Shown: positions 43,422 through 54,830, numbered from the stretch's first letter. The stretch is 64,000 nucleotides of DNA from Mesocentrotus franciscanus (GCA_037976565.1 CP137683.1:8868476-8932475); one strand, 5' to 3'. Made by a program: numbers and translations. The notes: generated by a model not told the origin, from the letters alone.

Positions 43422-44979
43422 GTAAGAGAATATCTATGTATTCATTTTATTGTTTTATTCATATAGGCGAAGTAAAATCATTTATTGTTTTCCGTGAAGA
43501 TAAGACAACCTTGGATGAAGAGAGTTTCCATTTTATTTCATATTTCATATTTCCCTGAAATTGGGGGGGGGGGGCCTTTTCAAGAATGGTAAAAATGATC
43601 TTTGAAATAGAAAGTGATAGAACAGCATTATCTTTGGGGTAAAATATTTGTTTTTCCAATGTTGGTGTTGTTTGTAAAGAAATTCGGCTAGTTCCAAGTT
43701 GTTGTTGTTGTTGTTTTTGTTGTTATTTTTGTTTTTGTTTTTTGTTTTATGTAGATTATCCATCGATTACTGGATGATAGAGAGGGCGGATTTTTTTCCC
43801 TCCCTCTGTTTTTTTCGAGTTGATTTTGTTAACCGGACGTTTTCTTGCGCTGTTGGATCGATCTTTTCCTTAGATGACGTTGTGCCTCCAGTCGAATGAT
43901 TAATGTTGTCATTAATTTTGTTTACAATTTCTAACCATTTATATTGTACGAACTTGTATTGTTTATTTTATATATTGTAAACATATTTTAGGAATTATTG
44001 TCGTATTTTTGTATAGTTTGTATATCAATACTGTTTAGATGTAATGCTTTAAAGGGGAAGTTAACCCTAATATTAGGTTGATTGTAATAGCAGCAGAAAA
44101 ATGAGAGTAACATGTCAATGAAAGTTTGAGCAAAACCAGATATAAAAATAAGAAAGTTATAATTGTTTAAGGTGAAATCAATCAAACACAAATTGGCAAC
44201 CCTGTGACGTATCTTGCGAGCTTCCCTCCCATTTTCCCTGTTATATAAAACTTTAAAAATAATATTTTTCCTTAAGAAAATTTTCAATCACACATTCACC
44301 CTGAATATAATTATTGCAAATATTTGTTATCCAACCCCTGTGTGAAACAAATCTGTTCCGTCATCAATAACTTCATGAAATTTTCTGTACACAGCAAATT
44401 GGAGAGGAGCTCGAAAGATACGTAAGAGTGTTGCCAATTTGTATTTCACTGATGACAACAAAAAATATTTATAACCTTTCCTATTTTAAAGCGGATATTG
44501 CTCAAACTTTCACTATTCTTTTCTTCTCATTTTCCTGCTTTTATTCAAACCAGATTAATATCAGGGTAGACTTCAACTTTGATGATTTTTAACTGCACAG
44601 ACCAAAGAGATATCACAATCTCTTTGCACAGACAGAGTCCATTGTTTCAATATCCGCTATCGAAGGAGCAATCCTGTAATTACATAAATTTATCATTATA
44701 GTTCCTGTTCAACTAAGTATTGCACAAGTTAATATGTCAAGAACTGTGTATGAAAGGATGGTGGTAAATTAATAGTGTTCGATTTGTTCGATCGATAATT
44801 CGCAGAAAAATAGAAAAGAAATAAATATATGTTAAAAGGGGATATTAAAAGAATAATCACAGAAAGGTAATAATAATTACGAAAAAAATGTTGAAGCTAT
44901 ATTGGAGTTCGATAAATGACAAATTATTTTTGTCACAAAATAAATGTTGAAAATGGGATTTAGAACCTTTAACGAACAG
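43422..44979 (+). other. Intron-1 sequence, unit 5
   Basis: Standard modules (AAGATAAGACAACCTTGGAT near 43,498; a G run at 43,562). A TTG-rich stretch near 43,700 produces frames with poly-Asn or poly-Leu that are not genes. Confidence 0.5.
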
Positions 44980-45840
44980 TTACCCGACCTTTTGTGAAAA
45001 CATGCCCCTTTATGAAATAAACACCTCTCATCTACAAATGGTCGGATCAAATTTACCTGACACTTTGTGAAAACCCTACGGCAAATCTACGAAAGGTCGC
45101 GTGATCTTCCGCTTTCGTTTCACAAAGTCGTGTAACGCGACCGGGGTAACCTCGCTATTCATAAGGACCGCTATTCATAATTTGAGAAAAGGGTCATTAT
45201 TCGTAAGGACCGCTATTCATAATCGAATAAGAGGGTTCCCATTCAAAATATGAGAAGAGGGTCGCTATTCATAATACAAAATCGGGGTCGTTATTCGTAA
45301 GGTCCTTATTCATAATACGAGAAAAGGGTCGCTATTCATAATACGAGAAGTATTATACGTATACTTATTATACGTATTATGAATAGCAACCCTCATTTCG
45401 TATTATGTATAGCGGTCCTTACGAATAATGACCCTGACAATGTGAATTATGAATAGCGATCCTCATCTCACATTATGAATAGCGGTCCGTATAAATAACG
45501 GTCCTTATTTCTTTATGAATAGTGACCCCCTTTTCGTTTTATGAATAGCGGTCCTTCAGTTATGAGAAGTAATACACGTTATGAAATACGGTCCTTATGA
45601 ATAGCGGTCCTTATGAATAATGACCCTCAATGTGAATTCTGAATAACGATCCTCATCTCACATTATGAATAGCGGTCCGTACGAATAACGTGACCCCCTT
45701 TTCGTTTTATGAGTAGCGGTCATTCAGATATGGGAAGTTATGGGACGTCATGAATAGCAGTCCTTATAAATAGCGAGCAGACCCCACGCGACCACGCGAC
45801 CACCCGACCGGCGCGATGACCCGATGATTCGAGGTGAGCC
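44980..45840. mobile_element. Short transposon (unit 5 copy) split by a foldback element
   Basis: The left part from TTACCCGACC continues to TGTAACGCGACC at 45,142. The right part resumes at ACGCGACC and ends GATTCGAGGTGAGCC. Homologous to 15,893-16,174. Confidence 0.75.
45143..45785. mobile_element. Foldback element with 8-bp target duplication
   Basis: Left end GGGGTAACCTCGCTATT, right end complement of GGGGTCTGCTCGCTATT. The target duplication ACGCGACC lies at 45,135-45,142 and 45,786-45,793. The interior is a two-armed array of CTATTCATAAGGACCG-like words on the left and their complement (CGGTCCTTATGAATAG) on the right, meeting at a TATACGTATA-rich centre near 45,355. No ORF. The 8-bp duplication suggests hAT-type mobilisation. 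Confidence 0.85.
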
Positions 45841-47235
45841 CTTCTCTTACGACATCATTCTCTAATCGCTCCATCTCCTGATTTCTCCTCCTATCCAATC
45901 CTCTCATTCCTAAACGCTCTCATCTCTCCCACTCCTTCTCTCTCCCTCCTAGCCCTCTTAAAGATAAATTTGAGTTCTGTTTAAGCCACTGCATTTCGAA
46001 ATAAACTTTGTGGTAGCGATTGAAAAAAGGATCATCATTTAGCAAATATGGTTTTGGAATCATCAAAATGATAAGAAAGTGACCAAGTTTTGTCGAAGGT
46101 CACATGCACAGTAGACGGAAATGTGCTTTTATTTGTTTCCAGGTTTATCCCATCATGCCCATAGCCATACTAAGTAGCGTAAGCCTAGGTTGTGGGGTGG
46201 AAAGGCTCAGGGTCGAGCAGCTAGCTCCTCTATAATTGGTTTACCACAAAACATATATCTACAGTTGCTGGCTGTATTTAAAGGTCCATGTCACCTACGT
46301 TTGGACATCGCCCCCGGATAGAAAAGACTCCTATGACGCCTCGGAGTAGGCTAAGTCTGATCTAACGCTAATAAATCTGCTGCAATAAAAGTAGTTATTT
46401 TTTATTTCGCGAATTCCAGTCTACTCGTTATTTTCCCTGATTTTTAAACGAATAAAAGCCGCCCTAAAATATTTGCAAAGTTCCCCCAGGTTTTTATCGG
46501 CCAAATGATGACGCAGATGATGAAGATGATGATGACTTATTGAGCAGTTCTGGAGCACTATACTTTTAGTGTTGCTCGCCGAACAATCTAATTTCTTTCT
46601 TAATATCCATCATGTTATGATTTCAAAAAGTGCACCAACCGAGACATTATGAATGTCAACACGAAGAGGAATATGGTGACATATAGACCCTTTAATTTCC
46701 GATATTAAAGTATGTCTTTCAATGTGCAAAAACAGGTGTTTGCAATCGTGTAAAATGTACGCGATTAAGGCCTAAAACTATTCTGCAATACGTGTGATTG
46801 GCTTTTTAATTGATATTATACCGTGTCCTTTAAAGTACAGTATTTAATCAAATGGATTTACCCTTAAACTATATCGGTTTAATTTAATTCTAACAAAACG
46901 ACCGCAAATTCAAGAAGTATTTGTTATCATGTGCAAAATCACACGATTTGGCCTACGTATTTGTAACGTGTAAAAGATTTAAATGAACAAGTATGGCAAA
47001 TTGTTTATCAAATAAGTAATTTCGTTTGTCCGTTCTAGTTGCCCGTAATAATAAATCAAATATCTTCAATTTCTACTCTGTAAATTTGTTTTGAATATCA
47101 TCTGTCAATAATTCTCTAATATTCTACATTGAAATGCCTCGGATAAAAAAACAGCATATCATCGTCTATTGATTATCATAATGCCAATTTCGTGATGTAA
47201 ACTATTTTTTTCGTATGAAGTGCCTCAATTTTCAT
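45841..47235 (+). other. Unit 5 remainder with exon 2 deleted
   Basis: Up to about 46,120 this is intron sequence (TTTTGGAATCATCAAAATGA). It then joins directly to the 3' UTR region (TTCCAGGTTTATCCCATCAT near 46,138), so about 900 bp including the acceptor and the coding exon are missing. The GACGCCTCGGAGTAGGCTAA block follows near 46,335 with AATAAA signals. Confidence 0.65.
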
Positions 47236-47239
47236 CATA

Positions 47240-47600
47240 TATTGGTTGATTGGTAAGCGTTGTGATAGTTTGACTGCAATATTGATTGAAAGATTGACTG
47301 ATTGATTGATTGATTGAAAGGTTGATTGATTGATTGATTGATTGACTGAGTGATTAGTTGATTGATTGATTGAAAGATTGATTGATTGATGAATGGATTG
47401 ATGGATGGATTAATTGATGGATTGATTAATAACTGGTTGATTGAAATATTCATTGATTGTTGAATGGATTTATGGATTGATTGATTTGTCGATTGAATGA
47501 ATGCTTGATGAATGGATTGATATATTAAATTGTTTGACTAATTAATGATTGATTGATTCATTGATTAATGGGTTGATCGCTTGATTGGTTACTGCGATTG
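47240..47600 (+). repeat. (GATT)n microsatellite, unit 5
   Basis: Long degenerate array equivalent to 2,930-3,365. Poly-Asn/Gln/Ser frames in reverse are artefacts. Confidence 0.9.
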
Positions 47601-48353
47601 TAGATTTATTTAGTTTTATTGATTGATCGACATGTACAATGAAACAGTTTTTTTTCCCCTACGAATTGAAAATCCCGTTCGAACATTACTTAGTCACATC
47701 TCAGTTACCAAACCGACTACACACCGACTCCAAACTGAACCCTTCTTGTCCATTCATGGTAATAATGGAATGTTTTGTTCTGTGTGTTGTCGGTCTGGCA
47801 TCGTTTCACGAAACCGTCATAAGTACAAGTTCACCGACATCGCATTATAACTCACGTTAACTTTAATACACGCATTTCAGTGGGTTGTCGGCTAACTTGT
47901 ACTTATGTCGATTCCGTGTAAATATGCCTAGATGTTAGTCTAGTCGATTTTCCTGTGGAAAATATTTTAGCTAGTTATCCCTTATTAATATAAATATATT
48001 CATATCACTTCTTATATTCCTCATCTATAATACCATCCGTAATGATCAAATCCCCCGCAAGAATTAAATCTTTATCGTGCTCACAAATTCGAATTTATCA
48101 ACATTATTGATAGTTATCAATATTATTTATACAATGACTGTTCTGACAGTGTCAATGAAATTAGTTGAAAGATATAATCGTAATAGTAATAGCTAAAATA
48201 TCAATGAACTTAATCATCTAAAATATAAAACAGTCGAAAATGTTTTAATTTCTATCATAAAGCCATAATCCCATACAGCGCTATCCATAATTGCAGGAAC
48301 ATTTGAAAGGAAATGCCATCTTCCTGTATGCGTCATTGCTGATAAATTAGATT
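47601..48353. other. Spacer between unit 5 and the GPCR gene
   Basis: Paralogous to 3,365-4,785 (ACATCTCAGTTACCAAACCG, TGTCAACATTATTGATA-like text) but without the LINE. It probably includes the GPCR 3' UTR on the minus strand. No distinct poly(A) signal could be fixed. Confidence 0.5.
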
Positions 48354-48586
48354 TCACCGGGGATTCCCTGTGCATTGCATTTTCTTCCGGATTTTGTTTT
48401 TGTAGGTGACAAGTTCTTTCCTTGCCCGTCGGTTCATGAATGCGTAGATGAGTGGGTTGATGACATTGACGCAGTAAGCTGACCACATAGTGAACACACC
48501 CACACTTTCAGGAACATCTGCAGACATGGCGCGAACGAGGAAGAAAGGTCCCCAACAAATGACCTGTGACAGCACGAGAAGAAACC
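48354..48586 (-). CDS. Class A GPCR, last exon (TM6, TM7, C-tail)
   Basis: Begins after acceptor CTGTTACAG. Using the single G carried over from the previous exon it reads GFLLVLSQVICWGPFFLV, which is TM6 with the class A CWxP motif as CWGP. Then SADVPESVGVF forms the third extracellular loop. TM7 follows with VNVINPLIYAFMNRRARKEL, the NPxxY motif. The C-tail is short and basic (KNKIRKKMQCTGNPR) and the stop is at 48,354. The Cys in the tail could be a palmitoylation site (inference). The splice phase (1) matches the upstream exon exactly. Confidence 0.85.
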
Positions 48587-48689
48587 CTGTAACAGAGCAG
48601 TTTGTAAGACAATATTTTATATTCAAGATTCATTTATTTTCATCACTGGATTTTGGTTGGTTTTGGAGATTATTAAGGCTCGCGCCCGC

Positions 48690-48871
48690 TATCTCTCTCC
48701 ATCATCCCCCCCCCCATCTCTCTTCACTCCATCTCTCTATCACATTCTCTACCGCAACCCTCCCTCTTTCCTTCTCTATTCCACTCCCTCTGTTGTATAT
48801 CTCTTCCTCTCCTCTTCTCCCCCCCCCGCCCTCTATATACCCTATCTCTCGTCGTCTCTTCCAGTCTCGTT

Positions 48872-48908
<37 letters not shown>

Positions 48909-48958
48909 ATCTCTCCGTCTCTTCCTGTCTCGTTTCTTTCATTGTTTTTTTCTCTCTC

Positions 48959-48989
<31 letters not shown>

Positions 48990-49145
48990 ATCTCTCCGTC
49001 TCTTCCTGTCTCGTTTCTTTCATTGTTTCTCTCTCTCTCTCTCTCTCGCTTTCTCTCTCTCTCTATCTCTCCGTCTCTTCCTGTCTCGTTTCTTTCATTG
49101 TTTTTTTCTCTCTCTCTCTCTCTCTCTTTCTCGTCTCTGAAGTAA
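48690..49145 (+). repeat. (CT)n minisatellite, about 110-bp period, in GPCR intron
   Basis: CTCCGTCTCTTCCTGTCTCG followed by TTTCATTG recurs at about 48,912, 49,000 and 49,070, separated by TCTCTCTC runs. The pseudogene intron at 5,120-5,410 has only one such unit, so it expanded after duplication. Ser/Leu-rich and Glu/Arg-rich frames here are not genes. Confidence 0.85.
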
Positions 49146-49557
49146 CCTCTATTTCTGCCGTTTTGCTCCTTCATCTCTTTGCCTTTCCGTCTGTCTTTTT
49201 CTCTCGCTTTTATAATAACGAGGGTTGAAGCGTCATAAGGCGCTCTTCAAGTTCAGAAACATCCATGAACAGACTATAATGTGTAGCAATGGCACATAAG
49301 TATACATGTATTAGTATCGTGTGCTTAAAAAAGCAATATGACCATAAATTATATTGAAACCCCGTTGACAAACTTCTGTGTATTGATAGGCCATTAACAA
49401 GAGTTATAGGCCTTCTTCACTATGCTGACTGTAATTAGACGTTATGGTCCTAATTCATAGAGCTATATAGCTCTATGTCCCAATCCTACTAAAATTCAAA
49501 CCATTGGGATTATTATCCACTGTGTTAGGGGATGATGGGGATATATCATTATCTTAC

Positions 49558-50368
49558 CTATGAGGGCCACTCGTTGCTGCACCTCGAAGTTTTTCTTCTC
49601 TCTTTTGACAGTGCAGGCGGTATCGACCGCTTTGTTTCTGCCACTCTCATCCGCCGTTGGAGCGACATCGGTTGAAGAAGGAGCTTGTTCCCTTTCCTCT
49701 TGGATCCCACTCCTGCATCGGTTCCCATCAGAGGCTATATCAGTACCAGGTGCTCTCTTCTTATCAGAAGGTGCGTTACTGCTCCATGTTGCCTCTGGGA
49801 CGACCTTGTCTTGAAGGATGTCGGTTGTGTCTGTCTGGATTGTCACAACATTTGTCGCGTCCGCTATCGAGGGATCATTCACCGACTGGCCAGATGCATC
49901 TGTAGTGGCTGTCGTAGAAGACACCATCTTCACTCCGTCTGTTTCTTTCTTATTCTTCATCTCCCTGCGCTCTTTGCGCCCAGCCTGCTGAAGTGCCCTC
50001 AACTTCTGCTTCTGCTTCCAGAGGAAATATGCGATGATCGAATAACACACCGTCAGAGCTGGCAGTACGAAACCGATAATGATGACCCGCATAGCAATGC
50101 GGAACCGCTCGTCGTCCTCCTCATCGTCCTTATACGTGCAGTGGCGGGTGTAGTGGACGTAGATCATGGTCGAGACGATTTCAGTGACTGGCAAAAGCGC
50201 GACAGCGACGGAAAACGACCAAAGTAAAACGATCATGATGCCGACCCTGAGGCGACCGTGAGTCTGGAGTACTTTCGCTGACGTGACGATGAAGACACGG
50301 TCCATTGCGATGGCGACTATGGTAAGGAAGTTGACGAGTGAGAAGAGGAGCACGCAGAAACCATTAAA
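49558..50368 (-). CDS. Class A GPCR, middle exon (TM3-TM5 and long third loop)
   Basis: Acceptor TGTTTGACAG precedes 50,368; donor CTCATAG|GTAAGA ends it. The exon is 811 nt (phase 0 in, phase 1 out). It reads FNGFCVLLFSLVNFL...AIAMDRVFIV, so TM3 ends in DRV in place of DRY. TM4 is IMIVLLWSFSVAVALLP and TM5 is VIIIGFVLPALTVCYSIIAYF with the conserved Pro and Tyr. An acidic second extracellular loop (CTYKDDEEDDERF) holds the expected Cys. The third intracellular loop is about 150 residues, Lys/Ser/Thr/Asp-rich, ending KREKKNFEVQQRVALIG. Family within class A is not resolved. It resembles the melatonin/moody/GPR84-like orphans only in general plan. Confidence 0.85.
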
Positions 50369-51864
50369 CTGTCAAACATCAATTAGAGAAAAGAGAAGTG
50401 AAAGACTTGTATTAATCAATTGTCGACGCCATCCCACAAAAAGGCCGTATTAGCTGCATGTATGTATTGTCACTTGCTTGCAGCTACAACCTACTTGTGG
50501 GTAGCCAATAAAATGCAATTTTTATTTAGATCACATTGATCTTTATATGTGCTGTTTTTACTAGGTATTCAAAGTGTGTGCATTTATATTTCATCAATGC
50601 TAATGTATTGACGAAAAATATAATTCACCTTTTCCCAGTATTTTTCTTGATCTCTACTTTACATTAGCTGTTGCTAGGTCAGACAAAGCTTTGAACTTAT
50701 CCAGCTCAACGTCAATCGGCAACGCATGCCTGAATTAAAAATTGAACAAAAATTAATGTAACCGTCAATGGCGTATCCAGAATGAGGTTGATCTGGTGTC
50801 TGCCCTTCTCCTTATACGACACATGCTCTGTACCTGTAACTCTGCTTAGTGGTAATTTCCAACACTGACCGAATCCTTAACTTCAACCCTGGACCCCAAA
50901 CCATATACCCCTAAACCTTACCTTAACAGAAAATGCAACCCTTAACCCAAACATGATCCTTTCGACGAATTAAAGCCCGTAGCAATGATTTTCACCGGAG
51001 GAAATGTCGGATTACCCTTATTCGACCCTTTTATTTTATTGTTTGAAATTACATGACTCTGACGAAACTTTTACTAGCAGTGGGCCATTCGAAGATTCAG
51101 GGGAGGTGACTGTACTGGAGGTTTATAATAATGTTATATCCCCTCTCTGTTTAATTCATTCATCAGGGAGCACCCTAAAGTTTGAAGACTGTATTTTTAT
51201 AGTGATTAATGTAGTCGGACGAATGAACCATGGATATCGGGTTATACAGAGTGTTGTAATCTAAACATTTTCTCTGGATTTATTTTAAAAAACATGGATA
51301 ATTAGTCCAATTTTTCAGTGAATTACCCTATAATATATTATGAAGATTGTGTTTCTATCCATTTTAACCCATTCATGCAGTGAATTGAACTATCAGGAAT
51401 ATGTGAGGGCAATTTCATATCAATAACTTTAAAAACTTCATGTTAAATTGAAAGATTTATAAAATAAGTCACTTTTGCACTAAAACTGTGAATATGTTGG
51501 ATTTGGGTGTTTGAAGGAGTAAATTTATACCCTTATCGTGCATACCGGAATTAAATATTTTACTGAGGTATTCTTCAATGTATTATCTTTCAACTGGGCA
51601 AGAAAAGAGAAATATATATATATCACTAAAATGACTTTTGGCGCACTTTGGTTCCTCCCTGGCCCACTGTGCTTCGCGTCGGTCCCCAAGTTGCTTGCTA
51701 ACAAGCATGCACATGTTTTCTTAGCAGTCAGGTAAAACAAACAAACAAACATAAAGATAGGACTTTTTTCCCCAAGTTTTTTTTCCCGAAATTCACCGGG
51801 CAGCCCCCCCCCCTTTTTTTTCCTCCTACGCCAATGTTTCAGACCTTATAATATTATGACATAC
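50369..51864 (-). other. GPCR intron between TM2 and TM3 exons
   Basis: Runs from the donor at 51,864 to the acceptor at 50,369. AT-rich with a TATATATATA run near 51,614. No conserved gene was recognised; the short frames inside have no domain. Confidence 0.55.
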
Positions 51865-52078
51865 CGTGCAGACACCATGATGAGTCCGTAGAAACTCTCC
51901 ACCGTCTAAAGAAGATACCACGGAGAATGGCATACTGGTGAAGACCACACCCAAGTCACCCATAGACAACGTCAAGATGAGCAGGTTGTGGGGGGTTCGC
52001 CTCAGAATGCGCACGCGCAGGATGATGGAGATTGCTGTGACGTTGGCCACGAAGGCGCTGATCATGATAATGAAAAGG
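51865..52078 (-). CDS. Class A GPCR, TM1-TM2 exon
   Basis: Acceptor CTCTTCTAG ends at 52,079 and donor TGCACG|GTATGT follows 51,865. The 214 nt give a leftover base plus 71 codons. They read LFIIMISAFVANVTAISIIL (TM1, with the conserved Asn in VANV), the loop RVRILRRTPHN, then LLILTLSMGDLGVVFTSMPF (TM2, with the conserved Asp in MGDL). HHGVC follows, with the Cys at the top of TM3. It joins in phase 0 to FNGFC of the next exon. The preceding exon must supply the N-terminus, the first part of TM1 and two bases of the split codon. The internal ATG at 52,065 is unlikely to be the true start. Confidence 0.85.
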
Positions 52079-52099
52079 CTAGAAGAGAAAAGAACATTG

Positions 52100-52275
52100 A
52101 GTGAAAAGGATGATGATAATGATGATGATGATGATGATGATGATGAAAGTGGTTATGCTGCTGCTGCTGATGATTATGGTTATGATGATGATGATGATGA
52201 AAGTGGTTATGCTGCTGCTGCTGATGATGATCGTTGCGATGATGATGATGATGATGTTGATATGTACAGTACAAG
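52100..52275 (+). repeat. (GAT)n minisatellite in GPCR intron 1
   Basis: GATGATGAT runs enclose two copies of AAAGTGGTTATGCTGCTGCT, about 70 bp apart. His-rich and Asp-rich frames on the two strands are artefacts. Confidence 0.85.
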
Positions 52276-53474
52276 CCTAATAATCCGTTGTTGTATACAA
52301 GGGCGGATCCTGCCGGCGCCGAGGGGGGTCAATTCGTGAGAAAATATTGAGCGGCGCGTTAGCTCTGCGCTTGCCTGGACATTGGGGGGGGGGGTCTGAG
52401 AGTGGTTGTGGCCCCGTCAGAATTTTTAGAAAAATCGAATTTCCAAACTCAATTTGTGCGATTTGGTGTATACTTTTTCCAGCATAAATTTATAAGCCTT
52501 GGATTTCTAGGAGGTTCTCCTGTTTGTTTACTTGTTTACAATTTGTTTACAATTTGATGAATTAAAAAAAAAGTTTGCATAATTTCAAATGATTACTTTC
52601 TGTTTTCTAGGACCATCGGGTTTAATAATCTGTCTGGGTGCCATAAGGCAGCTAGGTGATGGACGTGAGCGCCTGGCCGTTATAATAAAAACGAATCAAG
52701 AAATATTGGAATTTTATGGCATATTACGATTTGTCAACAACCTTGAAAAAATAGTAAGCATCTCATAACTTTAGATGTTTATTATGATTAAAATTTGAGT
52801 CATTTCAAGTAACAAAATAATTTTCTAGTATTTTTGCATTACCTAAAAATAATGCCGTCAAAGGTTTTTTAAAAATCGTGTCTTGCCTAGCTGGTCTGCT
52901 ACTGGGTCGTATTGGCAATGACGTCATTTTCAGGTTTTTCAGAACACCATTCGCCCCATGTTCTTTCTTTTATTTCCTTGAAATTTTGCAAGCATATTCC
53001 GGGTGGCCAAACGCAGGGCATCGCGAAGCCGGATTTGGAAAATCTGTCAGGGCGGGCATTATTAACGCCATTTTATACCCTGCATGATTATATTAGTATG
53101 GAAGGTCATTTGGGCCACAGCACGCGTCAAGACATGTTCTTCGTTCACCAAATCCGATTCGTTTTGCACGTAGTGCTTGTGAGCCCTATCTAGGTCCCTT
53201 CCGTTATCCTGATCTCTAGCATCCCATCAAGGTCACTGAATTTCCGAAATCACTCATGCGTGACCGTCCAGGCGCCATTTTGTCTTTTCAGGCCGTTATT
53301 GAAGCCTTTCAGTCGGCCTACCTACATGCATTGTATCTCCACTATCCTATAGATGCTACAGAGTTTCAACAAATTCCTCTGGATTGTCCAAGAGAGGCGC
53401 TTTCGTCTTTTGTTCTTCATCAGCACCATCTTCTTCAACAACATCTGCCATCTTCTTCTTCCTTTGTCAAACTT
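52276..53474. other. GPCR upstream region, mostly unassigned
   Basis: GGGCGGATCCTGCC near 52,303 resembles a hAT-type end (compare 55,480) but no partner end was found. Short frames on both strands near 52,880-53,510 have no domain. An intermediate GPCR exon is expected in this interval but could not be located. Confidence 0.35.
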
Positions 53475-53476
53475 AC

Positions 53477-53639
53477 AACTAACATTATTCATCGCCCAAC
53501 TGGTCGTATTTGAAAAGTAGAGATCGTTAACGGTCAAGTTGTGTAAACACGTGCTTTGTGATGTGCAGCAGTCATTGGTACACTCCACTTCGGTCCAGAA
53601 ACGGAAATTATTAGTTTTTGAATTGTTACTAAAAGCTTC
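53477..53639 (-). CDS. Possible extracellular N-terminal exon of the GPCR
   Basis: A minus-strand open frame reads NNSKTNNFRFWTEVECT, then NDCCTSQSTCLHNLT, FSNTTSWAMNNVS. It has several N-glycosylation sequons (NNS, NLT, NTT, NVS) and clustered Cys, ending at a strong donor AGTT|GTAAGT. This suits an extracellular N-terminus. The donor phase (1) does not match the TM1 exon (needs 2), and the acceptor side is weak, so at least one more exon would be required, or the link is wrong. Confidence 0.25.
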
Positions 53640-53850
53640 TCAATCACTTAATGGATTTTGAAATATCTAGAAAGACACACCAAATACCAGTTGCAATAGT
53701 AGATCCAAAAAAAGGGGATCATCACGGATGTTCCTTAAATTCCATTCATGTGATATATGTCATTCACTGTAGAGACTTGCGTTTTACGCGTACGGACAAC
53801 TCACGATCAGACAACATTGCCATATGCGTGACCTATTATAAGTTTACCAA

Positions 53851-54030
53851 TATAGAGGGTTTTCACGACGCGGTACGCACCCCATTGGCACATGATCCGG
53901 CGGACATCTTGATACCCGATTTGTACGCGTTAGTATACGGAATGGGTACCAAGATGGCCGCCATACCTTAGCAACGCCTTGGCAACTAGGGGTACTGAAT
54001 ACTACTGATGTCACATGAAAACCCTCTATA
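53851..54030. mobile_element. Short inverted-repeat element, 180 bp
   Basis: TATAGAGGGTTTTCACG at the left and CATGAAAACCCTCTATA at the right. The interior is GC-richer than its surroundings with CAAGATGGCCGCC. Non-coding, class not assigned. Confidence 0.8.
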
Positions 54031-54700
54031 GCCCAAGTAAGGACCCGGTGGCCATTCCTTAAGAAGGGTTCCGGATTCTGGTGTGTCATTCCTAGTACCT
54101 CAGGTATCACTAGATTGTCAAAATCAGTCAGTACAAGTATAGTACAGCAGTTGGGATGGGCCGACAGCAATCACTGGCGTCGGGCTTCAGTTTAATTCAA
54201 CATGCAGCTTTAAACACCTTACATTGTGTAACGGCCGGCATGATGATTTGACAGATAGACATGAAGCTAACTGAGTCCTGACAAAGTTTTGAACGTTGTA
54301 ACTTGAACGCCCTAGTGGAGAGCGATCATCGGCCTTTTGTTTAAATCATATAGGCCTAAAACACGAATTAGGGCTAGTTCTGACCTGAAAACGACCCAAA
54401 TCTCGGAGCATAATGACCTAGACCGGGGCCTTGACCTATATGCGGATAAGTGAGTGTCTTGGTCCACTTCTAACTCGCATTTTTAGCCCTTCTTTCTTCC
54501 CTTTTCCTTTCCTTTCCTTTCCTTTACTTTACTTTACTTTTTTTAAGAGGGGGAGGGGGCGGGCCCGCCCCCGTTCATCCACACCTGGTTGTATAACTCA
54601 CGTCACATGATTATAAACCCTAACGTCTTAATGCGCTTCCAAAAGACTTTGGATATTATTACCCCGGCCCCAGATTCGACATCCGACGTAGAGCTCAGTG
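54031..54700. other. Spacer with pyrimidine run
   Basis: CCTTTCCTTTCCTTTCCTTT near 54,508-54,540 and a GGGGGCGGGCCCGCCCCC palindrome at 54,555. Nothing coding is supported. Confidence 0.4.
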
Positions 54701-54709
54701 CATTTAAGA

Positions 54710-54830
54710 AAATAAATCATACCGGGTACCCACTTACTACACCTGGTTCAAGTGTGGCAAATGTAGATTGATGTCTTGCCAAAGGAAGTGGCATGGAATA
54801 TAACCCGGTATCTTGTGATCTATAACCCAG
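54710..54830 (-). mobile_element. Degenerate SINE, minus strand
   Basis: The complement of AATGTAGATTGATGTCTTGC at 54,760 and of CCTGGTTCAAGTGTGGCAAA match the SINE body at 35,380-35,450. The B-box region is corrupted. Confidence 0.6.

Noticed and set aside
48490..49174. Long Ser/Leu-rich and Glu/Arg-rich ORFs (up to 216 codons)
   Set aside because: Pure translation of a (CT)n minisatellite on two strands; no domain, and the region is an intron of the GPCR.
49560..50227. Plus-strand ORFs of 82-180 codons over the GPCR exon
   Set aside because: They are antisense shadows of the receptor coding sequence, which has motifs and consistent splice sites.
52062..52339. His-rich and Asp-rich repeat proteins
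   Set aside because: Both strands of a (GAT)n minisatellite in a GPCR intron.
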